Shown: piece after piece, positions 1-10,028 of the stretch
Layout of the letters: every line of letters begins with the position of its first letter
Position numbering within the stretch: the first letter of the stretch is position 1
NCBI RefSeq assembly: GCF_001650695.1
Contig: NZ_LWQS01000030.1
Span: 1-64,000 of the forward strand
Source of the DNA: Chloroflexus islandicus
GTDB lineage: Bacteria > Chloroflexota > Chloroflexia > Chloroflexales > Chloroflexaceae
DNA: 64,000 bases
Direction of reading: 5' to 3'
Notes under the pieces: generated by a model
Databases searched by the model: none
What the model was told of the DNA's origin: nothing
Seen by the model: only the letters and a program-made list of their open reading frames with translations
Translations under genes and position numbers: made by a program

Positions 1-248
1 CCGTAGACTTGGGTGGTGTCAAAGCCGGTGCCGCTACCACCGCAGCTATCGCCGGCAAGGCCGAACACGGCCCCCTCGAGCGCCGCGGGACACGTGCCCG
101 GTTGATGTACCCACGGCTGCCGGTTGGGAATCGTAGCTGAAACTGAGGTAGGCGGAACCAAACTGCCGATCAGCCAAAGAAGCACGATTGTGCTTACCAG
201 CGAACCAGCGATCCGGCCAAGTTGCGGAGAGATATATTTTAACTGCAC
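1..248 (-). CDS. Secreted protein of unknown function (N-terminal part only)
   Basis: The reading frame runs off the left edge. I chose the GTG at 248 because a purine-rich AGGGGAGGGG lies 8 bases upstream, whereas an in-frame ATG at 281 has no ribosome binding site. The first 40 residues have the shape of a signal peptide: a short charged start, a hydrophobic stretch (SLVSTIVLLWLIGSLV) and an alanine after VSA. The mature part visible (about 45 residues) is rich in Gly, Cys and Pro and matches no family I recognise. Export is well supported; function is open. It lies downstream of the pseudogene and hydrolase and points away from them. Confidence 0.6.
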   Translation of the reverse strand, partial: MQLKYISPQLGRIAGSLVSTIVLLWLIGSLVPPTSVSATIPNRQPWVHQPGTCPAALEGAVFGLAGDSCGGSGTGFDTTQVY

Positions 249-361
249 GGATGATCCCCTCCCCTTGCGTGAGTGACGCATGTAGTGTAAGGGAGGGAGT
301 TTAACAGCTTTTGAATCTTTTCCAAACTCTGGTTAAGATTATGTCATTGTTAAGCGCTTGG

Positions 362-838
362 TCATGGTTGATTCGGCGCTAAGGCTACAATCGCGCCATC
401 AACCCTGCGCCAGTACAACACGCCATCATGGAAGATGGGGCCGCGCACCGGGGGATGCCAGAATTGATCGGAGACGTTTCGGTTGTGATAGTACAAATAG
501 AATCCCGGTTCTAGCAGATAGCTGTCCTCTGGCGCTTGATGGTCTTCCGGGCAATAGCGCAGCACGCTGTTACGAGTTGGGCAGCGCCCTTGCAAAGCTC
601 TTGGTCATTAACAGGTATTCAGTGGTGGAAATTGGATTGGTAAACGTGTCGCCGCCAATCGTGTGGTCGGTCATCCGTAGTGTGGTGAGGGCCATCCAAT
701 GTGATTGGAACAGGATCCCATTCCAAATCCAGCGGATGCTCCAGTCTTGATACAGCGCGCCCCGCCGTGGGGTAAGGCGGCTTCGACGTATCCGGTGCGT
801 TGTGGATCGCCGCCAAGCTGATTCCAGCCGCTAGTGCG
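362..838 (-). pseudogene. Decayed paralogue of the PQQ-like beta-propeller lipoprotein
   Basis: Three reading-frame pieces line up in order with the intact gene at 1643-3403. The first (GWNQLGGDPQRTGY) matches residues 69-82 of the intact protein ([14 protein letters not shown]). The second, in another frame, reads RWIWNG and then jumps to SHWMALTTLRMTD, matching RWIWNG near residue 94 and [13 protein letters not shown] near residue 468. The third, again in another frame, matches the C-terminus (LEPGFYLYYHNRN, then DGAIVALAP). About 364 codons are therefore deleted at one junction and at least two frameshifts are present. No start codon or signal peptide remains. This looks like a tandem duplication followed by decay. 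Confidence 0.85.
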
Positions 839-864
839 CGCCGGGCTAAACATGATAGCTAGGA

Positions 865-1689
865 TCAGCACGGTGTCTGATCCAGCCACTCCAACAAACT
901 TGCCATCGCCCCCCGATGATAGCGTTGCACCCAGTTCGGGTTGCTCCAGTCGATCGGGCCATCACGAATATCGAAGAGGGTATGCTCGGCGCCTTCGGCA
1001 ATATAGAGACTCGCGCCGTCAGGCCAGCGCGCGTTGTGTGCGGCGACGGCATCGGGGCCAATCCGTTGCAGATCAGGCTCGCTATCGGCGACAATGACGT
1101 GGACTGGCGCGGCAATTGCGACAATCTCATCCGGGCCGAGCAAATTTGAGAGCAGCGCCACTCCGCATGGCGGCGTCGCAGCGACATACTCAGCAAATGA
1201 GGCTGCGACATAGCGCGTGCCAATACTCTGCGCCACAATAAACACCCGCCGCTGGTTGATGCCGGGTTGGGCCACAGCCGCGCGATAGGCGGCCAGCGCA
1301 TCTGCCGCTTCACAACAGCCATAGGCGCCGCCGCTCTGACCCGTGCCGCGTTTATCGAACCGAAAGACGGCATAGCCGCGCGCGACCAGCAGTTCGGCCA
1401 GATAGCCGTAAGCGTCGCGATCAACCGGCCCGGAATGGTGGATGATCACCGCCAAGGGTGGCACAGCAGGTTGGCGCGGCAGCGTCAACTCGCCGGCAAG
1501 GGTTACGCCATCATCGGCGGTAAACAACACTGTGCGCCGCTCGGCGCTGATCGGGTCGAGGTTAGGAGTAGGCCGCGCCTCTGGGAGGCCGGTGGGGGCG
1601 CAGCCGGCAACGATCAGCAGTGCGATCAGCCACCATGCAGCGCTACGGAACCGTTGCGCTCTGCGGCTCCAACGCAATAATCGCACCAT
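865..1689 (-). CDS. Alpha/beta-hydrolase family lipoprotein
   Basis: A 274-residue predicted lipoprotein. The start at 1689 gives a signal peptide ending in a lipobox (LLIVAGC) and is preceded by GGAAGAG six bases upstream; longer in-frame starts would only add residues lying inside the neighbour. It overlaps the upstream propeller gene by 47 bases, so translation is probably coupled. The body has the alpha/beta-hydrolase order: an oxyanion segment ([14 protein letters not shown]), [11 protein letters not shown], the nucleophile elbow AQSIGT (an A-x-S-x-G variant of the usual G-x-S-x-G), a likely acid in IVADSEPD, and the histidine in EGAEHTLFD. The substrate is unknown; an extracytoplasmic esterase or peptidase-like role is inferred from the fold and the export signal. 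Confidence 0.75.
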   Translation of the reverse strand: MVRLLRWSRRAQRFRSAAWWLIALLIVAGCAPTGLPEARPTPNLDPISAERRTVLFTADDGVTLAGELTLPRQPAVPPLAVIIHHSGPVDRDAYGYLAELLVARGYAVFRFDKRGTGQSGGAYGCCEAADALAAYRAAVAQPGINQRRVFIVAQSIGTRYVAASFAEYVAATPPCGVALLSNLLGPDEIVAIAAPVHVIVADSEPDLQRIGPDAVAAHNARWPDGASLYIAEGAEHTLFDIRDGPIDWSNPNWVQRYHRGAMASLLEWLDQTPC

Positions 1690-3403
1690 CAACGCTCTTC
1701 CAATAGACAACGCCATTCTCATCGATGGCCGGGCCGAAGACGGGTGGAGTGAAGAACCGATCATAAACGTTTTGACTAGCATAATAGATGTAGAATCCCG
1801 GCCCAAGCTGATAACTATCGTCGTTCGCGAAGTGGCTGGTTGGGCAATAGTGTTGGGTGCTATCACGTTGATCGCACGTTCCCGGACGGATGGTATTGGA
1901 AACAGCGATCAATTTACTGGTGAGAATCGGATTGCTTACACTGCTGCCGCGGCTGGGCGACCGATCGGTGATTTTGACCGCAGCCATTCCCATCCAGTGC
2001 GAGTAGAAGAGGGCATCGCTGGCCATGGTCATCGAGCCAAGTTCATCGACTGGTATGCGCCATTGCCAGCCGTTTTTATCGACGTCGATGAAGCGAATAT
2101 CGCCATTACTTATGTTCATCTCGCCGACCGCGCCTTCTTCTCGGTTATCGCAATTGCTTGGCGAGAGACAAGATTGGCTGTTGCGCCACGTGACATAGGC
2201 AACCTCACTCCCGTCGCTCAAGCGCCGGATGACCGCTTGCGGCGGGGTTGAATAGTAGTCGCCGCCATTGCCGATGCCACCCCCTAAGACTGGCGCAACG
2301 TAACGTGGCTGGCCGTTGGCAAGATCAAGCACGAAGAACGACTGGTAGGTTGGATTCTGGGTGAGGAACTGGCGAATTTCGGCCAGCGTATCGGTTTGGC
2401 TGATTGGCGGCGCCCATGTCAGATCCCACATAAAGTAGGAACGGATCATCGCAACGCCATTCACCTCTGATATGGCCGGATAGGTATCAGGGAAAGCAAC
2501 GCACTTACGCCGTGGGTCACGTCCTGCGTTAACCGTCCGGCTCCAGACGAGCGAACCGTTGCTCGCGCGCAGCGCGCGCACCGTTTTATCTTCGGCTGCA
2601 ATGATCACCATACCGCCATTGGCGGCAGTGTACGCTGGCGAGGCAAGGATGCCGGCGCCGGGGTTGTATTGCCAGCGCAGCGTCAGATCGGCTGCATTGA
2701 GTGCAACGAACTGGCCGCTCGTTGCGCGATAGTTGGCGCAATCTTGGTTGTTGTTTGTGATAGATCCTACGTACACAACATCATCTACCAACAACGGCGA
2801 CATCTCGATTGGGCCGCCCACGTCATACGAACCAATGATCGTTCCGTCAGTGGCATTCAGGCTATAGATGCGCCCGTTGGTCGAACCAACAAACACGCGC
2901 CGCAGGCCGGGATGATACGCGACAGTGCCGAGCACCTGCCCGCCAACCGAACGGCTCCACGCTAATGTGCCGTTGCTGGTGCGCAGCGCGCGCACAATCC
3001 CATCGCTATGGCCAACAAAGACCAGACCGTTGCCGATCACCGGCTGTACCCCTTTTGGCAAGGTCAGATGATCGCTGGCCGGGCCGGCGTCGCCGCCACC
3101 GGCTGGTCCGTTCCAAATCCAGCGAAACCGGTACGGGCCTTGGACGATGACCGGGGTGTAACTGGTGCGTTGGGGATTGCCGGCGAGTTGGTACCAGCCT
3201 ATCGGTGATGGCGGCGGCGGGCCGATGATGAGAGGGAGAAAGGCGCGCGGTATGGTTTGCGAAAGGGTGCTGCCAGTGGTTGTAGGGGTTGGTGATATTT
3301 CTTGGTTGGTTGGCGAAATCACCGCAATGCTTGGCGTGTATGCGCATGCGGCTAATATGCTGATGAGGCATAGACCAGCAACAAGGCGAAGCAAGGCTTG
3401 CAT
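1643..3403 (-). CDS. Secreted PQQ-like beta-propeller lipoprotein
   Basis: A 586-residue protein. It has a signal peptide with lipobox ILAAC (Cys20), a Thr/Pro-rich linker to about residue 68, then beta-propeller blades of the PQQ/quinoprotein type: repeated pairs such as [27 protein letters not shown] and [19 protein letters not shown]. Propellers of this type bind quinone cofactors or act as outer-surface scaffolds (BamB-like); no catalytic quinone ligand set can be judged by eye, so I do not claim an enzyme. AAGGGG is well placed before the ATG. It heads a two-gene unit with the hydrolase and is the parent of the pseudogene at 362-838. The promoter should lie in the AT-rich gap upstream. 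Confidence 0.75.
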   Translation of the reverse strand: MQALLRLVAGLCLISILAACAYTPSIAVISPTNQEISPTPTTTGSTLSQTIPRAFLPLIIGPPPPSPIGWYQLAGNPQRTSYTPVIVQGPYRFRWIWNGPAGGGDAGPASDHLTLPKGVQPVIGNGLVFVGHSDGIVRALRTSNGTLAWSRSVGGQVLGTVAYHPGLRRVFVGSTNGRIYSLNATDGTIIGSYDVGGPIEMSPLLVDDVVYVGSITNNNQDCANYRATSGQFVALNAADLTLRWQYNPGAGILASPAYTAANGGMVIIAAEDKTVRALRASNGSLVWSRTVNAGRDPRRKCVAFPDTYPAISEVNGVAMIRSYFMWDLTWAPPISQTDTLAEIRQFLTQNPTYQSFFVLDLANGQPRYVAPVLGGGIGNGGDYYSTPPQAVIRRLSDGSEVAYVTWRNSQSCLSPSNCDNREEGAVGEMNISNGDIRFIDVDKNGWQWRIPVDELGSMTMASDALFYSHWMGMAAVKITDRSPSRGSSVSNPILTSKLIAVSNTIRPGTCDQRDSTQHYCPTSHFANDDSYQLGPGFYIYYASQNVYDRFFTPPVFGPAIDENGVVYWKSVDGAIIALEPQSATVP

Positions 3404-3749
3404 TGGCGTCCCCTTGTATGAAGTGGCTGCTAGATCGTATGAAGCTTATTGGGTGGAGATGCAGGCTGGAAACACCTTTATTGTAATTGAATGACAGGAT
3501 AACTGATTTAGTACTATAGTACCTGTTTGATCTTGGAATTATTATTTTCTTGTATAATCTCTAATATTCTTTTTATTTATATAGTGCTTGACATGTTAAT
3601 CTTTTTGTACGATGATCAATGAAGAGTAATTGATAGGTATAATCCAAAATATTTATAAAATATTATTTTTACTTAGAATAGTGTTTGATGAAATAGTTTT
3701 CTTTGATTACAACATATACTAGAGTGCAGAGTTCAGCAAGGAGGGGGGT
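3404..3749. other. AT-rich divergent promoter region
   Basis: No gene is seen in these 346 bases. The region is strikingly AT-rich compared with its neighbours and separates two divergent genes, so it should hold promoters for both. Candidate -10 elements on the plus strand are TATAAT at 3553 and TATACT at 3715, the latter about 30 bases before the start at 3750; no convincing -35 pairs with either. A perfect 12-base palindrome lies at 3511-3522. Confidence 0.6.
3511..3522. promoter_or_regulatory. Palindrome GTACTATAGTAC, possible operator
   Basis: A perfect 12-base inverted repeat. Its centre contains TATAGT, which on the minus strand could be the -10 of the propeller gene at 1643-3403. A one-mismatch copy (GTACTATGGTAC) lies at 29616-29627 in another long AT-rich gap upstream of another secreted propeller gene. 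This suggests, but does not prove, a common regulator. Confidence 0.35.
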
Positions 3750-5273
3750 ATGAACGACGCACTTTGTACTCGTAGGCGGCTCTCTATTCCGCTTCTCGTA
3801 CTGTGTATATTAGTGCTATTTCTTGCCTTCCATAATCTAGCCGGTTATCCAGCCTTTACGGCTCTTGATGAGGGAATTCGGCTCTATTTTATCAGAAACG
3901 TGGTACAACACGGACGCTGGGCAATATTGACTCAAGAAGGATTTCAAGCATATTGGCGTGATTCGACCGGCCCAGTGGTCTTATTGCCGATTATGGCGCT
4001 GTTTCAGGTGTTTGGCCCTTCTCTGCTGCTGGCCCGTTCACTCATGGCGGCATTGTTGATCTTAAGCGCCGGAGCTGCCTATCTCTATACGACCTATTGG
4101 TATGGTCATCGTGTTGCGTTGTTAGCCACGCTGCTGTTTCTGATTGGCGGCCCGGAATGGTTAAACAGTGTCACGATGGGACGGTGGGTGTATGGTGAGG
4201 TGCCTGCACTGGGTCTCTTTCTTTTGGGATGTTGGCAATGGTCACAGGCATTGGCTGGAAGACGGGAGGCGTTAGCTCTTGCCAGCGGTGCGTTTGCGCT
4301 AGCTGTGCTAGCGAAAGATTTGATCGCGCCAATGATCATCATAGCGCTGCTTGTACTCTATGGTGCAAGCGTTGTTCGCGCTGTTGATCGGCTCTCATTT
4401 CGCGATGTGTTGTGGCCATCGCTGGCGTGCCTGATGGCATTCATTGCTTGGAGTTTGTTTCAAGCGTATGCAAGCTCTGTTCATGCGGCTATCAGCGGGC
4501 AGCAGAGCGATCTAGCGCAACTGTCGTTGAGCCGGATTGTGGTGTTATCGCTGCATAACTGTGTGCAGAATATTAAATTTCTGCGGGATAACGATGTTTT
4601 GTTGTTGCTGCCAGTTGTCGTGTATGTAGCATTTCTTCGCCAGCAGAGCGATAAACCCGGGCGATTAATCGTGCCAGTGTTTGTGCTGGTTTGGTCGTTC
4701 TGGTATGTCTTTTTCTCAATTGGCTGGCCTCGGTATGCGTATCCCATTTGGGCCTTGAGCAGCATGCTGCTGGCAGTTGCTTTGGCAGATCTATGGAAGT
4801 GGATTCAGCGTTGGATGGCGACGCAACATTTCGTTCATCAGGCTGCCAGTATCATGTTTATCGCTCTCCTCTTTGGGTTCATGATTATGTGGCCGTTTCA
4901 GAACACCATTCGTCGTTTGTTTGAGCCGGCTGATGATACGGCGCGTATTATGGCCTTGTACATTGATACCTATATTCCACCCAATGATCGGATTGTTTCC
5001 GGGCAGTGGGAGGTTCATTTTTATGGGAAGCATCTCTTCGTGCCAATCCCTGACGAGTATTACAATGCAAAAATTGCTGCTCAGACGCGCCGTTCGTTCC
5101 AAGTATCAAATTTTCGTACCATGCATGATTTAAATGCAATGTATATCCTTGATGGATCCGAGAATAGAGTAACGGAGATGGTATCGCCAGCCGAATTAAT
5201 GCGTGACTATGACATAGTATTTGCTACTGGCGAATACTGTTTATACCGGGTACGTTCGCAACGGGGGCCATAA
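3750..5273 (+). CDS. GT-C-fold glycosyltransferase-like membrane protein (GT39/ArnT type)
   Basis: A 507-residue integral membrane protein with about ten hydrophobic segments. An Asp-Glu pair (TALDEGIRL, residues 40-41) follows the first membrane span, the usual place of the catalytic acidic residue in GT-C transferases that use lipid-linked sugars (PMT/ArnT family). The pattern of a long first extracytoplasmic loop with RDSTGPVVLLPI also fits that family, as does a soluble C-terminal tail. It would transfer a sugar from a polyprenyl-phosphate donor outside the membrane; donor and acceptor are unknown. AAGGAGGGGGG precedes the ATG. It converges with the next gene with only four bases between stops, so there is no room for a terminator. 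Confidence 0.7.
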   Translation: MNDALCTRRRLSIPLLVLCILVLFLAFHNLAGYPAFTALDEGIRLYFIRNVVQHGRWAILTQEGFQAYWRDSTGPVVLLPIMALFQVFGPSLLLARSLMAALLILSAGAAYLYTTYWYGHRVALLATLLFLIGGPEWLNSVTMGRWVYGEVPALGLFLLGCWQWSQALAGRREALALASGAFALAVLAKDLIAPMIIIALLVLYGASVVRAVDRLSFRDVLWPSLACLMAFIAWSLFQAYASSVHAAISGQQSDLAQLSLSRIVVLSLHNCVQNIKFLRDNDVLLLLPVVVYVAFLRQQSDKPGRLIVPVFVLVWSFWYVFFSIGWPRYAYPIWALSSMLLAVALADLWKWIQRWMATQHFVHQAASIMFIALLFGFMIMWPFQNTIRRLFEPADDTARIMALYIDTYIPPNDRIVSGQWEVHFYGKHLFVPIPDEYYNAKIAAQTRRSFQVSNFRTMHDLNAMYILDGSENRVTEMVSPAELMRDYDIVFATGEYCLYRVRSQRGP

Positions 5274-5277
5274 TTTT

Positions 5278-6948
5278 TCATTCCTCCTTGCGTACCCGAT
5301 ACACCGAGACCGTCGCATTTTCATATACGATCTCTAATTCAGCGGCTCCTTGCTGACTGAGCTCGGCTCGCGCTCCGTCGCGATCGCGCATCACCACATA
5401 CGAAACACTAAACTCATCCAACAGGCGCCGGCGTTGGCTGGCTGGCGTCGTTGGATCCAGCACTATCCGCGCATTCTCTCGTTTGGTGAAGAAGTCAAGT
5501 GTCCCTGCCCAGTGGGCAATATATGCCCGCGCATCGCTCCATACCGGCACAAACTGGCCAAATTCGATATCCGCCAGTACCACATCAGTGCTGGTCGTAT
5601 GTTCTTGCAGCCATTGCAGGGCGGCGATTTCATCGTTGGTTAGGTAGTGCGGTTGTTCGTAGCGGGAGAGGTAGACGAAGCGCCAGCCTTGGATGTACAC
5701 GCTAGTCACGATGCTCAAGCCAAAGACGGCGGCGAGCCCAAGCGCCAGCGCATACCGGCCTCGCCGGCGCAACGCCGGGATAAGCTGTTCGTCGATGAAC
5801 CGGGTGGCGAGCAATACCATCGGCACTTGCAAGCCAAGCAGCATGTGAATTTGGAACTTGAGCGGCAGGTACATCAAGAGAAAGTGAACCACGAACCACG
5901 ATGCAATCAAGATGTCGCGATCGTCGGTGCTGCGAAACATACGCCAGCGGAGACCGGCAAGGGCCAGCAAGAGCGGCACGCCGAGCAATATCACCAGCAA
6001 TGCAGGGTTGGGGGTAAACACGCCAGCATTGTCAAATTGTTCCAGCTTGCGCCCCCACGTCGGTTCGTTGGCGACCATGTAGGCCAAATAGAGCGCCCCC
6101 GGCGCCGAAAAGACCGCCAGTATCACCCCTTGCCGGAAGAGCAGGCTGGGGAAGCGCCGGTCGCGCCACCAGATCAGCAGGCCAAATAGGCCCAAGGCGC
6201 TGTAGACAATGAGCAGATCATAGGCATGTTGCAACGCCAACAGCGCCCCCACGATCCCAGCGGCGACGGCGTAGCGCAACTGTTGCTTGCGCCACCCCAG
6301 CCACATCAGGCTGAAAATCGCGATGATCAAGGCTAGTGCCATCGTGAAGTGTGGAAAGGCTTGCATGATCATCAGCGTGTTTGGTTCCACGGTGTAGATG
6401 CTGATGGGGAATGGTGCGTCTGGCAAGTTGGCGATATATTTGACGACGACCCAGATCACGCCGAGGCCGCTGCTGGTGCAGATCAGCCAGAAGGCGATCT
6501 GGCGTTGGCGCGGTTGATCCACCATGAGCTGCAAAAAGATGAGCAAGCTGCCCAAGAGTGACAGGATCGCCACTAGACGCAAGATGGTGTAAGCTGTGAT
6601 GTATGATACGCCGGTGATGACGCTAAATCGAGCCGTGACCCACCACAGCAAGTTGAAAAACGCTGGTTCGTTTGCTTCCGGTGTCAGCCGGTTCGCAGCG
6701 AGATCGGCCTGCGTAAAGCTGCGCATCCACGCGAAGTATTGGTTATGGTCGGCGATGCCGTCAACTACCCCCATAAATTGGCGATCGGGCGGCGCTGTCA
6801 CAAAGGCAAACACAATCGGCGCCCAGATTACGATCATCAGACCTAACATGACGATCCCGTAGAAGCGCCATTCAGCGGTATCGATCAGCCACCGCCGTTG
6901 GGTTTGCTGGCCTGTGGCAGTTAACGGGTTTGGTTGGGTAATAGCCAT
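5278..6948 (-). CDS. Multi-spanning membrane protein, GT-C glycosyltransferase-like
   Basis: A 556-residue membrane protein with roughly eleven hydrophobic segments and a soluble C-terminal domain of about 110 residues. After the first span the loop carries GIADHNQYFAWM (Asp67, His68), resembling the acidic first-loop motif of GT-C enzymes. The C-terminal part (DEIAALQWLQEHT, VVLADIEFGQFVP) resembles the extracytoplasmic tail found in many uncharacterised bacterial GT-C-like proteins. It is the last gene of the long minus-strand glycan series and follows the BNR protein by 21 bases, with GGAG before the ATG. Assignment to a particular GT family is not possible by eye. Confidence 0.6.
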   Translation of the reverse strand: MAITQPNPLTATGQQTQRRWLIDTAEWRFYGIVMLGLMIVIWAPIVFAFVTAPPDRQFMGVVDGIADHNQYFAWMRSFTQADLAANRLTPEANEPAFFNLLWWVTARFSVITGVSYITAYTILRLVAILSLLGSLLIFLQLMVDQPRQRQIAFWLICTSSGLGVIWVVVKYIANLPDAPFPISIYTVEPNTLMIMQAFPHFTMALALIIAIFSLMWLGWRKQQLRYAVAAGIVGALLALQHAYDLLIVYSALGLFGLLIWWRDRRFPSLLFRQGVILAVFSAPGALYLAYMVANEPTWGRKLEQFDNAGVFTPNPALLVILLGVPLLLALAGLRWRMFRSTDDRDILIASWFVVHFLLMYLPLKFQIHMLLGLQVPMVLLATRFIDEQLIPALRRRGRYALALGLAAVFGLSIVTSVYIQGWRFVYLSRYEQPHYLTNDEIAALQWLQEHTTSTDVVLADIEFGQFVPVWSDARAYIAHWAGTLDFFTKRENARIVLDPTTPASQRRRLLDEFSVSYVVMRDRDGARAELSQQGAAELEIVYENATVSVYRVRKEE

Positions 6949-6969
6949 GCTAGTTCTCCTGCGCGCTTC

Positions 6970-8619
6970 TTACTGGCGTGATCGCACAATCATAATTAGG
7001 CCGCCAATGATGCCGATGCCGGTCATAGTCAGTGCTAATGCTATCCCTATCGCCTGTAATCCCTTCAACTCCCAGTGCATCGGCTCTTGCAAAGCCGGCG
7101 CATTGCGTGCTTCGTCCGGTAACGCTATCGGGGTGGCGACGGGCGCAATGGCAATGCCGGCTGCTGCGGTTGGGGTGGCTGGGAGTGGGGTGGGGGTAAA
7201 GAGCGGTAAGCCGGGCCGGGCCGGCAGATTGAGTTGGGCCGTGCTGTACCAGATTTGGTGGATTGGTCGCTCGTTATCCCGGTTGCTCTCAAACAATTGC
7301 GACCGGGTAAACCAAACAGCATGGAGTTGGTTGCCGTTGTAGATGACCAACCGCGGCAATTCTGGATACAGTTCGTTTTGCATGATAATCCGCGGCGGGA
7401 GCCAGCGCGTGCCGTCAAACGTCATGTGGATCAGCGCCGGTGGATTGTCGATGTTGGCTACTCCCGTAAATCCAACCATCAGCAAATGGACATTATCGGC
7501 GCTATCGGTTGCTATACTGTAATAGTCAAGGTTGTTGTCATTGATGTTACGAGCGCGCACGTAGGGAATCTCGGTTGCCGGCAGCCATGTATTGCCGCCG
7601 TCCAGCGATCGTTGGAAGTACACCCGATCGTTGCGTACGCCGCGATAGACGACTGATGGATTCCCGGCTGAATCGACGGCAATGGCTGTTTGTTGCACTG
7701 CTTCAAGCGGCGGCCCATTCGATTCGCCATTGGTGCGCAGTTCGTTGCCTAGCTGCTGGCGGATAGCCTGCACCGCGGCGGGAGGCAACCTGAATTTGAC
7801 CGGATCCGTCCATGTGACGCCGCCGTCGTCTGATCGGCGGTAGACGCCATAGTGCGGTTGGCCCTGCCCGGCGTACCAGTCGGCTCCTTCATCCCAGACA
7901 ATATGAATCCGGTTAAAGGCATCGAGGCGCACCTGTGGCCGGTTTTCGCCATCGTCACTCTGCGAGAGATTTACCACTGGCGACCAAGTGGCGCCATTAT
8001 CGGTTGAGCGACGGTAAAAGAGTTCACCGCACCCAAAGCAGCGTGGGTTTGTGTTGTCAGTGACAACATCGCTCCAAAAGGCGTGGAGGCCGCCGGTCTG
8101 ATCGGCTGCTAGCGCGAGGTAGTAGCCGGTGTCACTGATTATTCGCCCCTCAGACCACGCTTGCGGTTTGCGAGCGTCGTTCCAGTTGGCGTGAGTATAG
8201 ATAATGCCGGTGCCGGCCCGGTAGAGCAGGTGGAGATTGCCATCACGTCCGAGGGCGATCGCGGTTCGTACCGTATAACCACCGGTTCCCGGTGCAATCA
8301 GTTCACGGGCTGGTTCCCATGTGCCGTCAGCATTACGGCGCCAGTACATCAGCAAGTCAATCGTGCCGCCTTCCCGTTGGTCAACGATCAAGCCGCCGTA
8401 CCAGACTACATGAACGCTGCCATCGGGGCCGAGGGTCATATCAGGCAGCCACGACCATCCATAGCGGCGTTCGAGCTGTTCGAGCGGCACTTGGCCGTAT
8501 TGCAGCGGCGAGATTTCAATTGGAGTTGACCATAATCCTTGCCCGTAGGTAGAAGTTTGCGCGCTGGCTATGAACAGGATTGAGCACATCGCAACGAGCA
8601 AAACCAGTCGTGCCTTCAT
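6970..8619 (-). CDS. Secreted sialidase-like BNR-repeat protein, membrane anchored
   Basis: A 549-residue protein with an N-terminal signal peptide (LVLLVAMCSILFIASAQ) and a C-terminal membrane segment (about residues 520-545) followed by RSRQ, so it is probably anchored with its body outside. The body contains at least three Asp-box/BNR motifs (S-x-D-x-G-x-T-W): RSTDNGATW, RSDDGGVTW and RSLDGGNTW. These mark six-bladed propellers such as sialidases, but many BNR proteins are not enzymes and I cannot see a full sialidase arginine triad. Its start codon overlaps the stop of the upstream polymerase-like gene (ATGA), so it is translationally coupled to it. A role in handling or sensing the surface glycan is inferred. 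Confidence 0.7.
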   Translation of the reverse strand: MKARLVLLVAMCSILFIASAQTSTYGQGLWSTPIEISPLQYGQVPLEQLERRYGWSWLPDMTLGPDGSVHVVWYGGLIVDQREGGTIDLLMYWRRNADGTWEPARELIAPGTGGYTVRTAIALGRDGNLHLLYRAGTGIIYTHANWNDARKPQAWSEGRIISDTGYYLALAADQTGGLHAFWSDVVTDNTNPRCFGCGELFYRRSTDNGATWSPVVNLSQSDDGENRPQVRLDAFNRIHIVWDEGADWYAGQGQPHYGVYRRSDDGGVTWTDPVKFRLPPAAVQAIRQQLGNELRTNGESNGPPLEAVQQTAIAVDSAGNPSVVYRGVRNDRVYFQRSLDGGNTWLPATEIPYVRARNINDNNLDYYSIATDSADNVHLLMVGFTGVANIDNPPALIHMTFDGTRWLPPRIIMQNELYPELPRLVIYNGNQLHAVWFTRSQLFESNRDNERPIHQIWYSTAQLNLPARPGLPLFTPTPLPATPTAAAGIAIAPVATPIALPDEARNAPALQEPMHWELKGLQAIGIALALTMTGIGIIGGLIMIVRSRQ

Positions 8620-10028
8620 CGTGCCTGATCCCTCTGCGCTAATTGGTGAACGCTGATCAACAACCCTACAAATACCCAGCTATACATCGTATATTTATAG
8701 CCAGCTACCGTTTGGTTGTAGAGGAATGGGAGTATCCAGTCTCCCAGCATCATTGAGGATTGGGCGGCAATCCAGCCGGAGGTGGCCACAATCGCGGTCG
8801 TGCGCAAGATGCCCGGCGGTGCGAGTTGAATCGTGCGCCAACCGTACCAGAGGCTGGTGATGGCGAACCAGATCCAGATGCCGAAGCCGACCACGCCAAA
8901 TTGCGCCAAAATGTCGAAGTAATTGTTGTGGGTCGAGCGCGCATCTTCGCGGAAGTAGGTCATATTATAGGGCGCATAGCCAGCGACGCCGGTACCGAAC
9001 AACCAATGCTGCTGCGCAACCCACAGGTTGCGTTGCCAGATTTCTAGGCGTCCTAATCCTCCTTCTTCGATGTTGTCATTGACTACCTGATCGATGTAGA
9101 CACGTCCCGGTCCGATTGCTAGGTTCAAGACAACAATCACTGTCAAAATAAAGAAGACACGGCGCGAGGCGAAGAAGGCCATCGCTAACAAGCCCACAAT
9201 TGCCGGCAACCAACCTGAAATCCAGAGCGAATTACGCACTGCTGCCAGCCAGAGGTGCCAGACTAAGAAGGCGCTGCCGGCCAATCGCCATCCCCAATGC
9301 ACGTTTGGCTGCAAATAGATTATCCCGGCGAGCGATAAACTAAACCATAGTCCCCACAATCCAGCGTCGGTGAGGAAGACGTGATTGATGTTGAACGTTT
9401 GGGCGATGGTCATCAAGCCGCCGCAGATAATAAACATGCCCAAATAGGCTTTGATCTGCCATTCATGCTGGATAAACCGCCCAACTAAGAGCGGTATGCT
9501 CAAGAGACCAAGAAAGGATAACAATGACGCAATCTGGGCAAAGCGAAAGTTGCCCATAACCCGCCAGTTGAGAATGGGGTCGGCCCACAAGATGCCCCAA
9601 GGTACTGAGAAGATGCAGATAAACATGAATGCCAGCAACGGTTTGTTGAGCGGCGACGGTACGAGTTGCCACGTCCGCCGTTTGAGCATGGCTAAGATCC
9701 AGATCCCGCTGAGGGCTAGCGTCAGCAACATGCTGATCGGCAGCTCACTGCCGTTGCCTGCCGGCACAGCGATTGGCCGCATAGCGAGGCCGGTGAGCGG
9801 TAAGATCAACACAAACCACTCAAACCGGTAGAGGAGCAAGGTGAAGCCGATCAGTCCAAGCGGCAACGCTAGCAGCGCCAACCCGATCAGTTGCCGATCG
9901 GTGCCGAACATCGCGCCGATGGCGAGGCTGTACAGCGCCAACCCGCCCACCACGCCGCCGATGATCAACGGGCGCGGCAGGCGTTCGAGCCAAGGCGGGG
10001 TTTCGATGTGGCGCAGAAAAGAAAGCAT
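8616..10028 (-). CDS. O-antigen ligase / Wzy-type polymerase family membrane protein
   Basis: A 470-residue protein with about eleven hydrophobic segments. The large loop before the last spans contains RSTHNNYFDILAQFG, the His/Asn motif that marks the WaaL/Wzy_C (O-antigen ligase) family, preceded by GTGVAGYAPYN. Members join or polymerise undecaprenyl-linked glycan units on the outer side of the membrane. Surrounding glycosyltransferases and a flippase support a role as polymerase or ligase of the local polysaccharide. The gene follows about 725 bases of repeat sequence, so it may have its own promoter. Polymerase and ligase cannot be told apart from sequence alone. Confidence 0.75.
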   Translation of the reverse strand: MLSFLRHIETPPWLERLPRPLIIGGVVGGLALYSLAIGAMFGTDRQLIGLALLALPLGLIGFTLLLYRFEWFVLILPLTGLAMRPIAVPAGNGSELPISMLLTLALSGIWILAMLKRRTWQLVPSPLNKPLLAFMFICIFSVPWGILWADPILNWRVMGNFRFAQIASLLSFLGLLSIPLLVGRFIQHEWQIKAYLGMFIICGGLMTIAQTFNINHVFLTDAGLWGLWFSLSLAGIIYLQPNVHWGWRLAGSAFLVWHLWLAAVRNSLWISGWLPAIVGLLAMAFFASRRVFFILTVIVVLNLAIGPGRVYIDQVVNDNIEEGGLGRLEIWQRNLWVAQQHWLFGTGVAGYAPYNMTYFREDARSTHNNYFDILAQFGVVGFGIWIWFAITSLWYGWRTIQLAPPGILRTTAIVATSGWIAAQSSMMLGDWILPFLYNQTVAGYKYTMYSWVFVGLLISVHQLAQRDQAR

